A stretch of DNA of 48,943 bases from an uncultured Solobacterium sp. (GTDB lineage Bacteria > Bacillota_I > Bacilli_A > Erysipelotrichales > Erysipelotrichaceae): positions 1 through 48,943 of the forward strand of contig URYK01000021.1 in assembly GCA_900552125.1 (NCBI GenBank), read 5' to 3'. A model generated the notes under the pieces. It was not told where the DNA came from. It did no database searches and saw only the letters and a list, made by a program, of their open reading frames with translations. This document shows, one piece after another, positions 1 through 9,357 of the stretch. Position 1 is the stretch's first letter; every line of letters starts with the position of its first letter. A program made the translations under genes and the position numbers.

Positions 1-294
1 TCCATTCAGTCCTACGGCGCGTTTGTCCGCTTTGACGATGGCCTCTCCGGACTTGTCCATGTATCCCAGATCTGCGAAAAACGGATCAAAACACCGGCTG
101 ATGTCCTGAAGACAGGGGACCGTGTCAATGTCAAAGTCATCGGAATCAAAGATGGAAAACTGAGCCTGAGTATCAAAGAAGCAACTGATATGATGGCAAA
201 AGAAGTGGAAGAAGAGGAAATAGAAATCCCACAGTCCGGAGAAGAGGCAACCACATCTCTGGGAGCTTTATTTGCAAATATTAAACTGAATTAA
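1..294 (+). CDS. S1 RNA-binding domain protein, C-terminal part
   Basis: The gene enters from the left edge and reads in frame 1 to a TAA stop, giving 97 codons. The first 60 or so residues form the second half of an S1/OB-fold RNA-binding domain, with the typical SYGAFVRF and GLVHVSQI strands and a later KVIGIKDGKLSLSIKE strand. The last 35 residues are acidic and then hydrophobic and lie outside the domain. S1 proteins bind single-stranded RNA in translation or RNA turnover. Which one this is (an RpsA-like protein or a small S1 protein of the general-stress-protein-13 kind) cannot be told because the N-terminus lies outside the window. Confidence 0.85.
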   Translation, partial: SIQSYGAFVRFDDGLSGLVHVSQICEKRIKTPADVLKTGDRVNVKVIGIKDGKLSLSIKEATDMMAKEVEEEEIEIPQSGEEATTSLGALFANIKLN

Positions 295-443
295 TATAAA
301 GTGCAGATTTGGACGATTAAGACAATCGCCCAAAATGAAAATCTTCTGTAAAGCGTGTTTGAAAAGTAGACCCGAAATAAAAAACTCTGATTACAGATGA
401 AAATTGTGCAGAGGTCAGCTGAATTTTGGAAGGAAGAATGTGA

Positions 444-2111
444 ATGAAGAATCAGAAAGTATTTGTAATGGGACATAAGAATCCGGATACGGATTCTATT
501 TGTTCGGCAATTGCTTACGCAGATATCAAAAACAGAACCACCCAGACCAAGCGTTATATTCCAAGACGTGCCGGTCAGATCAATGAAGAGACCCAGTATG
601 TACTGAATCGTTTTGGCGTACAGCCACCGGCTTATCTGGGAAATATCGGAACGCAGGTAAAAGATATGGATATCCGTCCAAAGCCGGATGCAGACCGTAC
701 CATGTCCCTGAAAAATGCCTGGGATATGATGCAGAATAAAGGCATTGTGACCCTTCCCATCTGTAACAGCGAGGATGAGCTGGAGGGAATTGTAACAATC
801 GGCGATATTGCTGATGTTTACATGGATACCAAGGACAGCTATCTTCTTTCAAATGCCAGAACTCAGTATAACAAGATCAGGGATACTCTTGACGGTGAAA
901 TTGTAGAAGGAAACGGTCACGGCTATTTTACCAAAGGGAAAATCCTTATTGGAACTGCTGATCCGGAGGTGATGAAGAACTATATCGAAGAAAATGATAT
1001 GGTTATTCTTGGAAACCGTGAGGAAGATCAGTTAAAGGCAATAGAACTGAATGTAAGCTGCATTATTGTAGGAATGAGTATTCAGGTAAGTGAGAAGGTA
1101 ATAAAGAAAGCTCAGGAGAGACAGATCATCATTATCTCTTCTCCATATGATACCTACACAATTGCCCGCATGATCAACCAGAGTATTCCGGTAAATTATG
1201 TGATGAAAAAAGATAATCTGGTAACTTTTAATACTGAAGATTTCACAGATGATATCCAGGATGTTATGATCAAGCACCGCCATCGTGCATTCCCTGTTAT
1301 CAATAAGCGGGGAAAATGTGTGGGAACCATTTCCAGACGAAATTTCCTTGACATGCACAAGAAACAGGTAATTCTGGTAGATCATAATGAGAAAGACCAG
1401 GCTGTTGATAATATTGAGAAAGCAGAGATTCTGGAGATCATTGACCATCATAAGCTTGGTTCTCTGGAAACTATGAAGCCGATTAATTTCAGAAATGAGC
1501 CAGTTGGATGTACTGCGACAATCCTTTACCGGATTTATGACGAGCAGCGACTGGAGATTCCGCCTAAGATTGCAGGACTTCTCTGTGCAGCCATTATTTC
1601 CGATACCTTAATGTTCCGTTCCCCAACCTGCACCCAGCAGGACAAGATCGCAGCAAGTGCGCTTGCACTGATCGCGGACATTAAGATTGAAGATTTCGCA
1701 AGAGAAATGTTCAAGGCTGGAAGCAATCTGAAGGATAAAGCACCTGAAGAAATTTTCTATCAGGATTACAAGAAATTTATTGCAGAAGGAAATGTGGCTT
1801 TTGGTGTTGGACAGATCAGTTCCATGGACGAGGAAGAGCTTCAGGAGATCAAAGTTCGTCTGAAACCATTTATGGTAAGCGAGTGCGGACGCCATGGAAT
1901 TACCCGTGTTTACTTTATGTTAACCAATATTATGGACGAGTCCTCAGATGTAATTTATTACGGCGAGGGCAGCGAGGAAATGGGAAAAATCGCATTTCAG
2001 CAGGAACCGGAGGATAAGTGCTTCCACCTGAAAGGCGTGGTTTCCCGTAAGAAACAGATGATCCCGGCTATGATGGAAGCTGCACAGATCATGGCAAATG
2101 ACTTTAACTGA
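444..2111 (+). CDS. ppaC: manganese-dependent inorganic pyrophosphatase, family II, with CBS/DRTGG insert
   Basis: This 555-residue protein hydrolyses pyrophosphate to phosphate in the cytosol and so pulls biosynthetic reactions forward. The N-terminus carries the DHH-family metal motif GHKNPDTDS (H11, D15, D17), and the DHH motif itself falls at residues 334-336, followed by the DHHA2 domain. Plain family II enzymes have about 310 residues. The extra 240 or so residues sit between the two halves of the DHH domain and contain a pair of CBS repeats around a DRTGG-like region, as in clostridial CBS-PPases regulated by adenine nucleotides. That regulation is known for the family and not shown here. 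Ribosome site GGAAGGA precedes the ATG. Confidence 0.93.
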   Translation: MKNQKVFVMGHKNPDTDSICSAIAYADIKNRTTQTKRYIPRRAGQINEETQYVLNRFGVQPPAYLGNIGTQVKDMDIRPKPDADRTMSLKNAWDMMQNKGIVTLPICNSEDELEGIVTIGDIADVYMDTKDSYLLSNARTQYNKIRDTLDGEIVEGNGHGYFTKGKILIGTADPEVMKNYIEENDMVILGNREEDQLKAIELNVSCIIVGMSIQVSEKVIKKAQERQIIIISSPYDTYTIARMINQSIPVNYVMKKDNLVTFNTEDFTDDIQDVMIKHRHRAFPVINKRGKCVGTISRRNFLDMHKKQVILVDHNEKDQAVDNIEKAEILEIIDHHKLGSLETMKPINFRNEPVGCTATILYRIYDEQRLEIPPKIAGLLCAAIISDTLMFRSPTCTQQDKIAASALALIADIKIEDFAREMFKAGSNLKDKAPEEIFYQDYKKFIAEGNVAFGVGQISSMDEEELQEIKVRLKPFMVSECGRHGITRVYFMLTNIMDESSDVIYYGEGSEEMGKIAFQQEPEDKCFHLKGVVSRKKQMIPAMMEAAQIMANDFN

Positions 2112-2118
2112 TAATAAA

Positions 2119-2201
2119 GATTTTCCCGGCAAAGAGGCTGTTAAAAGCTACTGCTCACAAAGTGAAAAGTAACGCAGAAGGTTCTTTGCACGGGAAATTT
2201 T
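2119..2201 (+). terminator. long imperfect hairpin between the pyrophosphatase and flavin reductase genes
   Basis: GATTTTCCCGGCAAAGA at 2119-2135 pairs with TCTTTGCACGGGAAATTTT at 2183-2201 apart from a one-base bulge and one mismatch; the loop is about 47 bases. It starts just after the pyrophosphatase stop and ends 20 bases before the next ATG. It could end the upstream transcript or act as a leader structure for the flavin reductase. There is no long T tract directly after the stem, so strict Rho-independent termination is uncertain. Confidence 0.5.
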
Positions 2202-2223
2202 CACATAAAAGAGGAGCAAAAAT

Positions 2224-2850
2224 ATGGCAAAACAGACCTGGAAACCAGGCAATATGCTTTACCCGCTTCCTGCTGTGATGGTCAGCGTTACAGATGGCGA
2301 GGGTAATGATAATATAATAACAGTAGCGTGGGCTGGCACCGTGTGTACCAACCCGCCAATGGTAAGCATCTCCGTTCGTCCCACCAGATTTTCTTACGAT
2401 ATGATCTGCAAGACAAAGGAATTTGTTCTGAACCTTACCACAGAAGAGCTTGCATACGCCACCGATTATTGTGGCGTGCGGTCCGGCAGAGAGGTTGATA
2501 AATTTCAGGAGCTTCATCTTACCAAAGAAAAGGCGGATCATGTGAAGGCACCAATGATCGGTGAAGCTCCTGTAAATATTGAATGTAAAGTTAAGAAAAT
2601 TGAGAAGCTTGGTTCTCATCACATGTTCCTTGCGGAAGTAGTTGCAGTGCATGCGGACGAAGCCTATATGGATAAAAATAATAAATTTCATCAAGAAATT
2701 CAAGAAGCAAAAATAAAATTTATTAAAAAAATTCAAGGGAAAGACAATGAGTGTTCAAGGAAAATAAAAATGGAATTAAAGATGTTACAATATTGTTACC
2801 CAATCTTTCGACTAACATCTCTTATATGGGGCTATAAAAAAGGTATTTAG
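2224..2850 (+). CDS. flavin reductase family protein with a replaced C-terminus (probable pseudogene)
   Basis: Residues 1-156 are a normal flavin reductase-like (FMN-binding split-barrel) domain, with the PLPAVMVS and TVCTNPPMVSISVRP strands that begin this family. Proteins of this type usually finish about 35 residues after the point reached here with a short conserved tail. In this copy the match stops after residue 156 (base about 2691). It is replaced by 52 lysine- and isoleucine-rich residues in a very AT-rich sequence. The ribosome site GAGGAG and the start are intact, so a chimeric protein could be made, but the lost C-terminal strand makes normal function doubtful. The breakpoint marks the left edge of the foreign island. 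Confidence 0.75.
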   Translation: MAKQTWKPGNMLYPLPAVMVSVTDGEGNDNIITVAWAGTVCTNPPMVSISVRPTRFSYDMICKTKEFVLNLTTEELAYATDYCGVRSGREVDKFQELHLTKEKADHVKAPMIGEAPVNIECKVKKIEKLGSHHMFLAEVVAVHADEAYMDKNNKFHQEIQEAKIKFIKKIQGKDNECSRKIKMELKMLQYCYPIFRLTSLIWGYKKGI

Positions 2851-2989
2851 CTTCTACATAATATTATAAGTTTAAAATGTAGTGATAGGGTTGTGGGATA
2901 ACGGAAAAAAATTTATTATTGTATGAAAAGAAGTTTTCCGTAATGAGGAAAGGAAGGAACGCAATTAAGATAATTGTGTTAATGAAAAT

Positions 2990-3529
2990 ATGAAAAAACA
3001 ATTATTTAAAAAAGGAAAGTTATTTCAATTAAAAATGTTTTTAGTTAGAAATCGAGCAGAATTTTTGAAAAAATCAGGAATATTTCATGATTTTGGAGAT
3101 GCTGTTTTATGGCAACCCTATACTATTCCAAGTGAACCTTATTTGGTTAGCATAGGAAATAATGTGAAAATAACAGCAGGGGTTAGATTTATAACGCATG
3201 ATATTTCACCAGCAGTTTTTGGGTATGCTGGATATCCGACAGATAAAAAGTGTCTTTATTATATGGATAAAATTGTAATTGGAAACAATGTTATGATAGG
3301 AGCAGATAGTATTATTTTACCGGGGGTTACAATCGGTAATAATGTCATAGTGGGAGCCGGAAGTGTTGTGACAAAAAACATAGATGATGGAGTTGTTGTT
3401 GCTGGAAATCCAGCAAAAGTAATAGGTTCTTTTGACAAGATTGCAGAAAAAAGATATAGCCAATGTCTTAATAGACCATATCATTTGAGTTCCAAAAAAG
3501 AAATTAATAAATTTTTTTGGGAAGAGTAA
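2990..3529 (+). CDS. hexapeptide-repeat O-acetyltransferase
   Basis: This is a 179-residue left-handed beta-helix acyltransferase. Residues 70-145 show repeated hexapeptides (IGNNVKI, IGNNVMIGADS, LPGVTIGNNVIVGAGSVV) followed by the classic VVAGNPAKVIG end. The family transfers acetyl groups from acetyl-CoA to sugars and other small acceptors. First in the polysaccharide cluster, it most likely acetylates a sugar of the surface glycan. The true acceptor is unknown. The region upstream has only a weak, distant purine tract, so the start is moderately sure. Confidence 0.88.
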   Translation: MKKQLFKKGKLFQLKMFLVRNRAEFLKKSGIFHDFGDAVLWQPYTIPSEPYLVSIGNNVKITAGVRFITHDISPAVFGYAGYPTDKKCLYYMDKIVIGNNVMIGADSIILPGVTIGNNVIVGAGSVVTKNIDDGVVVAGNPAKVIGSFDKIAEKRYSQCLNRPYHLSSKKEINKFFWEE

Positions 3530-3562
3530 ATCGTTAATTAATGATTAGCTAGGAGATTATAT

Positions 3563-4819
3563 ATGCTATTTAAGATACATAAAATAGAAAAATATTATAT
3601 TATTTTGTTCATAGCAATGATGCTTGATTTGGGTTTCTTTGATTTGGTTAATACTTCGGCAATAAATATTGTCGGTATATATTATTCAGATATGGTATTT
3701 TTGTTTTGTATGAGTATTGTATTATGGGAAATTATTAAATCAAAATTTAAGTTGAAAAATTTTAAAGGATTGTTAGTAATTGGCGGCTTGATATTAACGG
3801 CAATGTTGTCTTCATATTCGGCAGAAGTTTCATATCATCAAGGACTTTTATCAGGAATAGTTGCACAACGTGAATGGCTTTCTTGGGTTTTAATGATATA
3901 TCCATTGTATAAGTGGTATCAAGAAAAAAAAATAACAAAAAGAGGATTGAATACAAGTATTTTATATGTGTGTAGAATTTATGCAGTTGTATGTGTATTG
4001 CAATATTTTTTATATGATTATATTAAATTTACATACACAATTGTAAGTGCAAGATACGGAAGTGTTAGACTTTATTTTAATTCGGCATTTTTTGCGTATG
4101 CGATAGGAATAATTATAGATAGAATTTTTAATGAAAAGTATTCATTTAAACAAAAAGTAGGTGGATTAATTGAATTAATAGTTTATATGTTTATTATTAT
4201 TTTTATAACAAAAGGAAGAATGGCTACTATTGCGTTATTAGGCTCAATTGCATTATGTGTATGTCTTAGAAAGAACATGAAATTAGGAAAAAAGATATTT
4301 TTTATTTTAATAGTTCTGGCAGGTATTGTAGTGTTTTCTTCTACAACTATGGGACAAGATATATTTGCTACGATAGTAGGTGACAGTGCTGATACAGATA
4401 CGTTATCTGTAAGAACAGCGGGAAGAGCGTATTATATAGCCAAGACATTTAGTTCCGTAAGAACAGCGATATTTGGGTACGGAGTACCTAATATTCATAA
4501 CAATTTTGCAATGCAAATAGCGAATCCACTTTGGAAAATGCAGGGTACAGCAAGATTCTATTTAGATGATGTAGGAATAACAGGAATTTTGTTTAAATAT
4601 GGGCTGTTTGGTGTTGGAGTATTATTAAGTATAACATTTATATGTTTGGTGAAGGCATATAAAATATATAGAAAAAATCATAAAATGGTATATCTACAAT
4701 TTATACTGATGGATATTATAACATGGTCCTCTTTGACACCTGCATTATTTAGTACAAGTATTTTAATGATGATAATAATTACGTCTATCTTTTATATGGA
4801 TACAGGAGATAAAAGTTGA
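3563..4819 (+). CDS. wzy: O-antigen polymerase/ligase-like membrane protein (Wzy type)
   Basis: This 418-residue, very hydrophobic protein has about ten predicted membrane segments and a large outside loop near residues 265-345. That arrangement is typical of Wzy/O-antigen-ligase proteins, which join polysaccharide repeat units on the outer face of the membrane. There is no strong sequence motif; the call rests on topology, length and position beside a Wzx flippase and glycosyltransferase. Ribosome site AGGAG precedes the ATG. The stop overlaps the next gene's TTG start. Confidence 0.72.
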   Translation: MLFKIHKIEKYYIILFIAMMLDLGFFDLVNTSAINIVGIYYSDMVFLFCMSIVLWEIIKSKFKLKNFKGLLVIGGLILTAMLSSYSAEVSYHQGLLSGIVAQREWLSWVLMIYPLYKWYQEKKITKRGLNTSILYVCRIYAVVCVLQYFLYDYIKFTYTIVSARYGSVRLYFNSAFFAYAIGIIIDRIFNEKYSFKQKVGGLIELIVYMFIIIFITKGRMATIALLGSIALCVCLRKNMKLGKKIFFILIVLAGIVVFSSTTMGQDIFATIVGDSADTDTLSVRTAGRAYYIAKTFSSVRTAIFGYGVPNIHNNFAMQIANPLWKMQGTARFYLDDVGITGILFKYGLFGVGVLLSITFICLVKAYKIYRKNHKMVYLQFILMDIITWSSLTPALFSTSILMMIIITSIFYMDTGDKS

Positions 4820-5811
4820 AAAAAGAAAGAAATTTAGGAATAGATTTATTAAAATTAGTGTTGGCATTGATGATTGTTGTCAATCATTCAATAGGGCATG
4901 GATTGGAACAGTATGATGCTGCGTTATATGAAAATAGTAAAATTGCTTTAGGATTTTTGTGGGGAGTGTGTAATCCCGCAGTAAATGTATTTTTTATAAT
5001 TTCTGGATATTTTTTGATTAAACGCAGTGTTAATAAATTTATAGTTTTGTTGGAACCACAGCTGATTTTGGCAATTATATATTTATTAGTTTTTGGATTT
5101 ACGATAAAGAAAGCTATTTTAAATATATTATTTCCTTGGGAAAATTGGTGGTTTATTACAACATATTTAATCTTATTTGTTTTGAGTCCTTATATAAATA
5201 AAATTATAGAGACGTTAAGTGATAAAGAAATTTTAAAATTTGTGATTTCATTTTCATTTATAAATTTATTACAAGGATATATTTTTAAGGGAAATCTGTG
5301 GGGAAATGGATTTTCGTTTGCTCATGCAATGAATATGTATTTAATAGGCATTGTATTATATAAATATAGAGAAATCTTAAGAGAAAAAAACAAAAATCAT
5401 ATATTTTATTTAATAGTTTATGTAATATGTTCTGTAATTATGGCATTGCTGAAAATTTATTTTAATACAGAACTTGGTGAGATGATTGATACATATAATA
5501 ATCCTTTAGTAGTAATTCAGGCAATATGTATGTTTGAGTTTTTTGTAAATTTAGAGATTAAAACAAAAAGATTTAATATAGATATGTTTTCAAAAACAGC
5601 TTTGATGGTATATTTAATCACTGATTATCCAGAAATTAGACAATACATATTTTTACCAATGATAGCAGTAGTTAGGAAGTTTAATATGCCAGTTATATGG
5701 ATTATTATAAATGCGATAGTAATCGTTCTTATTGTAACCTTAATAACATGGTTAAACGATATAATAATGGTGAGAATATTAAAGAAAATTGATAGACAAT
5801 ATCAAGATTAA
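4816..5811 (+). CDS. acyltransferase-3 family membrane protein
   Basis: This 331-residue integral membrane protein opens with the family's typical GIDLLKLVLALMIVVNHS segment, in which the histidine (residue 23) matches the conserved catalytic-site position. About ten membrane helices follow. Members of this family add acetyl or other acyl groups to sugars of exported polysaccharides. The TTG start at 4816 is favoured because AGGAGAT lies five bases upstream and TTGA overlaps the stop of the polymerase gene, which suggests translational coupling. The acyl group and acceptor are unknown. Confidence 0.85.
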   Translation: MKKERNLGIDLLKLVLALMIVVNHSIGHGLEQYDAALYENSKIALGFLWGVCNPAVNVFFIISGYFLIKRSVNKFIVLLEPQLILAIIYLLVFGFTIKKAILNILFPWENWWFITTYLILFVLSPYINKIIETLSDKEILKFVISFSFINLLQGYIFKGNLWGNGFSFAHAMNMYLIGIVLYKYREILREKNKNHIFYLIVYVICSVIMALLKIYFNTELGEMIDTYNNPLVVIQAICMFEFFVNLEIKTKRFNIDMFSKTALMVYLITDYPEIRQYIFLPMIAVVRKFNMPVIWIIINAIVIVLIVTLITWLNDIIMVRILKKIDRQYQD

Positions 5812-5860
5812 TTTTGAATATATAATTGGGATGAAGGTTTAATATACAAGGAGATTGGAT

Positions 5861-7837
5861 ATGCAGGATGAAAGTAAAAAACGATTGTTAAATCTGGCGA
5901 AACAAAAGTCAATAATTGCTTTTGATTGTTTTGATACATTAGTGCACAGAACTTGTTCTAATGAAAGAGTATTGATTGACTGGGCAAGACATATGGAAAG
6001 AATTTTACAATATAAAGTTACAATGGAGCAGTTATATAAAACTCGAAAGGAACAAGAACAAAATTTAAAAAAAGAGATAGAGGAACCAACGTATGATGAG
6101 CTGCTAAAAGCGATTTATAATACTTTTTCTATGGATATATCATTAAAAGAATTTTGTGAATTATCAAAAAAAGTAGAGAGAAATATCGAACAAAAAGTGT
6201 TAGTTTCCGATAAAGATGGAACATATTTGTTAAAGCAATTAAAGAAAGATGGAAAGAAAGTAGTTCTTATATCAGATTTTTATTTTGGAAAAGAATTATT
6301 AACACCTATATTAAATAATTTAAATCTGGGACAATTTATTGATGAAATTTTTGTTTCTTCCGATATTGGAAAAAGAAAATCAACTGGAAACTTATATAAG
6401 TATGTATTAGAAAAAGAATGCATTTCTTCACAACAAATGTTAATGATTGGCGATAATAAAAAGTCGGATGTAGAAATCCCTTCAAGCTTAGGAATCGCAA
6501 CATATCATAAAAGAAATATGTGGGATTCAAAAAAGCTTTTGGAGAGAAAAGAAATTATAAAAAAATTATATGAGATGAGTGAATGTGAAAGCAATCCAAT
6601 TAATGGATACATACCTATTCTATTATTATTTTGTGAAAGACTATATAAACATTTAGTTAGATCACATCAAGATAAAGTTTATTTTTGTTCGAGAGAGGGA
6701 CAGGGCTTGAAAAAAATTTTTGATTATTATCAAAGTTTTTATCCAAAAGAGTTACAAATAACAACAGCATATTTGTATGTGAGTAGAAAAGCAACGGTAA
6801 TTGCAGGATTAAACGATATAGAGGAGGAGACTTTTGATACTATATTTTCCAAAAGTAGTAGTTACAGTTTGAAAAGTTTTATGGAGTTTATGGAGTTTTC
6901 TCAGGATACGATTGATTATGTAAAAGCTACTTATGAAATAGATAATGAAACTGTCCTCGTAAATGATAAGAAGAGAAGTCCTATTTTTGAGAAAATAATT
7001 ACTGATGATAGAGTAATTTTAGAATATAATAAGCTTAGAAAAGAAAAAAGAAAATTATTAGAGGAGTATTTAATACAGCAAGGAATAAATATAACACAGG
7101 GGCAATTTTGCATGGTAGATATTGGATGGAAAGGCTCCATCCAGGATAACTTGAGAAAAGTGATTAATGAGAATGTGACAATACAAGGGTATTATCTTGG
7201 GATTTTTGATAAAGGAGAATTGGTAGATAAATGCTATTATTCATCTAACAATTTGAAAACAGGAGTGGTATTTTCAACAATTACTGGAAAAAATAAAGAT
7301 TATTTTATATTTAGAAAAAATAGAATGTTTTTAGAGACGCTGTTTACTGCAAATCATGGTCCAGTGATGGGATATAAAGAAGATGGAAGAAAAATATGCC
7401 CGATTATAAAAAATGATGAAATAGAGCTTGAAGTATATCAGAAAATGAAAGTATATTTAGAAAATTTATATGAGAATTATAAGCAATTAATTCAAGATAT
7501 TTGGAATAGTAATACTTCAATCAGGGAAATAGAAAAAGAAATTAAAAAATGTTATTTAAAGAGAAGTATAGTAGATAGACCGAAATATATTTCTTTCTAT
7601 AATGAAATTTCTGAGTATGTAGTTGAAAATTATATATCTAGTTCAAATGAAAAGAAAATGAATGAAGGTACTATAAAATTTATTATGAAAAAAATACATA
7701 GTAAAAAGAGATATTTTTTCGATTATAATATGCATTTTTTAGATGTTGTGTATGAAAAGAAAATAAAATTGCTATATCCAGTTAGTTACTTGATTGGTAA
7801 TATTATTTGTGAATATATGAACTTAAAATATAATTAG
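5861..7837 (+). CDS. HAD-superfamily protein of polysaccharide clusters, long form
   Basis: The start is placed at ATG 5861, with GGAG seven bases upstream, rather than at the in-frame TTG 5855. Residues 1-225 or so are a HAD domain: motif I appears as FDCFDTL (D22, D25, T26), motif II near VVLISD, and motif IV as MIGDNKKSD. This FDxFDTL form of motif I is seen in HAD proteins of capsule loci and differs from the usual DxDxT. The remaining 430 residues match no family I know. They are soluble and charged, with a conserved-looking CMVDIGWKGS segment. It may be a phosphatase or phosphotransferase acting on glycan precursors. The role is inferred from context only. Confidence 0.7.
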   Translation: MQDESKKRLLNLAKQKSIIAFDCFDTLVHRTCSNERVLIDWARHMERILQYKVTMEQLYKTRKEQEQNLKKEIEEPTYDELLKAIYNTFSMDISLKEFCELSKKVERNIEQKVLVSDKDGTYLLKQLKKDGKKVVLISDFYFGKELLTPILNNLNLGQFIDEIFVSSDIGKRKSTGNLYKYVLEKECISSQQMLMIGDNKKSDVEIPSSLGIATYHKRNMWDSKKLLERKEIIKKLYEMSECESNPINGYIPILLLFCERLYKHLVRSHQDKVYFCSREGQGLKKIFDYYQSFYPKELQITTAYLYVSRKATVIAGLNDIEEETFDTIFSKSSSYSLKSFMEFMEFSQDTIDYVKATYEIDNETVLVNDKKRSPIFEKIITDDRVILEYNKLRKEKRKLLEEYLIQQGINITQGQFCMVDIGWKGSIQDNLRKVINENVTIQGYYLGIFDKGELVDKCYYSSNNLKTGVVFSTITGKNKDYFIFRKNRMFLETLFTANHGPVMGYKEDGRKICPIIKNDEIELEVYQKMKVYLENLYENYKQLIQDIWNSNTSIREIEKEIKKCYLKRSIVDRPKYISFYNEISEYVVENYISSSNEKKMNEGTIKFIMKKIHSKKRYFFDYNMHFLDVVYEKKIKLLYPVSYLIGNIICEYMNLKYN

Positions 7838-7867
7838 TTTATATATTAATATAGGAAGGAATATAAA

Positions 7868-9343
7868 ATGAAGGAAAATTCAATAAAATACAATGCGTTA
7901 ATGAATATATTGCTTACTTTAAGTAGTCTGATTTTTCCGCTAATTTCGTTTCCGTATGTTACAAGAATTTTGTCTGTAGAAAGTTTAGGGCAAGTAAATT
8001 TTATGAATTCTGTAGGTACATATGCAATTATGTTTGCTGGTCTTGGAATTGGCACTTATGGAATAAGGGCATGTTCATTAGTAAGAGATAATAAAGAGGA
8101 ATTATCTAAGACAACACATGAATTACTTTTTTTAAAAACGATAAGTACAACAATTGTAATAGTAGCCTTGTTTGGCTCTGTGTTATTTGTAAAAAAGTTT
8201 CAAAATAATTTTTCTCTTTTATTATTACAGATAGTACTTATTATTTCTAATATTTTTAGTTTAGATTGGTTTTTTTCTGGATTAGAAAAATACTCATATA
8301 TAACAAAGAGATCAATTTTATTTAAATTTGTATCTTTAGTGTTATTAATATTATTTGTAAAAAAAAGTAATGATGCATTTTTATACTCAGCGATAACGGT
8401 ATTTTCATTGGCTGCCTCTTATGTATGCAATTTAATATATTCTCGGAAATTTGTATCATATAAAAAGCAAAATAATTATAATATTTCAAGACATTTAAGA
8501 GCAACGTTCCTATTATTTGCCGCAACATTGGCAGTAAGTATATATACCAGTCTTGATACAGTTATGCTAGGTTTTATCAATGGAGATAAGGATGTAGGTT
8601 ATTACACAGTTGCAGTAAAGGTAAAGACAATATTATTGTCATTGGTTAATGCAGTAAGTGCAGTATTACTTCCTAGATTGTCCTATTATGCCAAGCAGAA
8701 TAAAAGAGATGAGTTTTTAATACTTGTAAAAAAATCTATCCTAGTAATATCTATGTTAGCGATACCTATGTCACTGTATTTTATTTTTGAAGCGCAGGAC
8801 AGTGTTTGTTTATTGGCGAGTAATACATATCTTCCATCGGTTCTAGGAATGCAAATATTAATGCCAATTTTAATTATTTCTGGTTTCTCAAATATTGTAG
8901 GAAATCAAATATTATTACCTAGAGGACAAGATAAATATTTTATGTGTGCAGTTACTACAGGAGCGGTAGTGGATTTTTTACTTAATTTGTTTTTACTACC
9001 TAGATATGGATTTATAGGAGCGGCAATAGCAACACTTATTGCAGAAGTGTCACAAGCATCTATACAAACATTTTTTGCAAAAGATATTATAATAAGATGT
9101 ATTAATATAAAGGAATTGCTGAAAATAGTGATATCATCTATTATGGGTACCATAATTGTCTTGCTACTGAGGCATTATATAAACTATAATGCTTTTATTA
9201 ATCTTGTTATAACAGCAATAGGTTTTGCATGCATATATGTGGCAATGCTTTGGATTCTTAAAGTTGAAGTTTTTTTAGCATTGAAAAATCAATTTTTAAC
9301 TCAGATAAAATATATACTTAAAAGAAAAAAATCAAGGGTTTAA
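7868..9343 (+). CDS. wzx: polysaccharide flippase (Wzx/MATE-like)
   Basis: This 491-residue protein has about 14 membrane helices. Its N-terminus reads LISFPYVTRILSVESLGQVNF, a hallmark of the polysaccharide-exporter branch of the MOP superfamily. The family flips undecaprenyl-linked repeat units across the membrane for Wzy to polymerise. AGGAAGGA precedes the ATG. Together with the Wzy-like gene at 3563 it defines a Wzx/Wzy-dependent pathway. Confidence 0.92.
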   Translation: MKENSIKYNALMNILLTLSSLIFPLISFPYVTRILSVESLGQVNFMNSVGTYAIMFAGLGIGTYGIRACSLVRDNKEELSKTTHELLFLKTISTTIVIVALFGSVLFVKKFQNNFSLLLLQIVLIISNIFSLDWFFSGLEKYSYITKRSILFKFVSLVLLILFVKKSNDAFLYSAITVFSLAASYVCNLIYSRKFVSYKKQNNYNISRHLRATFLLFAATLAVSIYTSLDTVMLGFINGDKDVGYYTVAVKVKTILLSLVNAVSAVLLPRLSYYAKQNKRDEFLILVKKSILVISMLAIPMSLYFIFEAQDSVCLLASNTYLPSVLGMQILMPILIISGFSNIVGNQILLPRGQDKYFMCAVTTGAVVDFLLNLFLLPRYGFIGAAIATLIAEVSQASIQTFFAKDIIIRCINIKELLKIVISSIMGTIIVLLLRHYINYNAFINLVITAIGFACIYVAMLWILKVEVFLALKNQFLTQIKYILKRKKSRV

Positions 9344-9357
9344 TATAGGAGAAGAAA

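Noticed and set aside
580..852. Long open frames on the reverse strand inside the pyrophosphatase gene
   Set aside because: They are complementary shadows of a clearly coding forward frame, with no ribosome site or family features.
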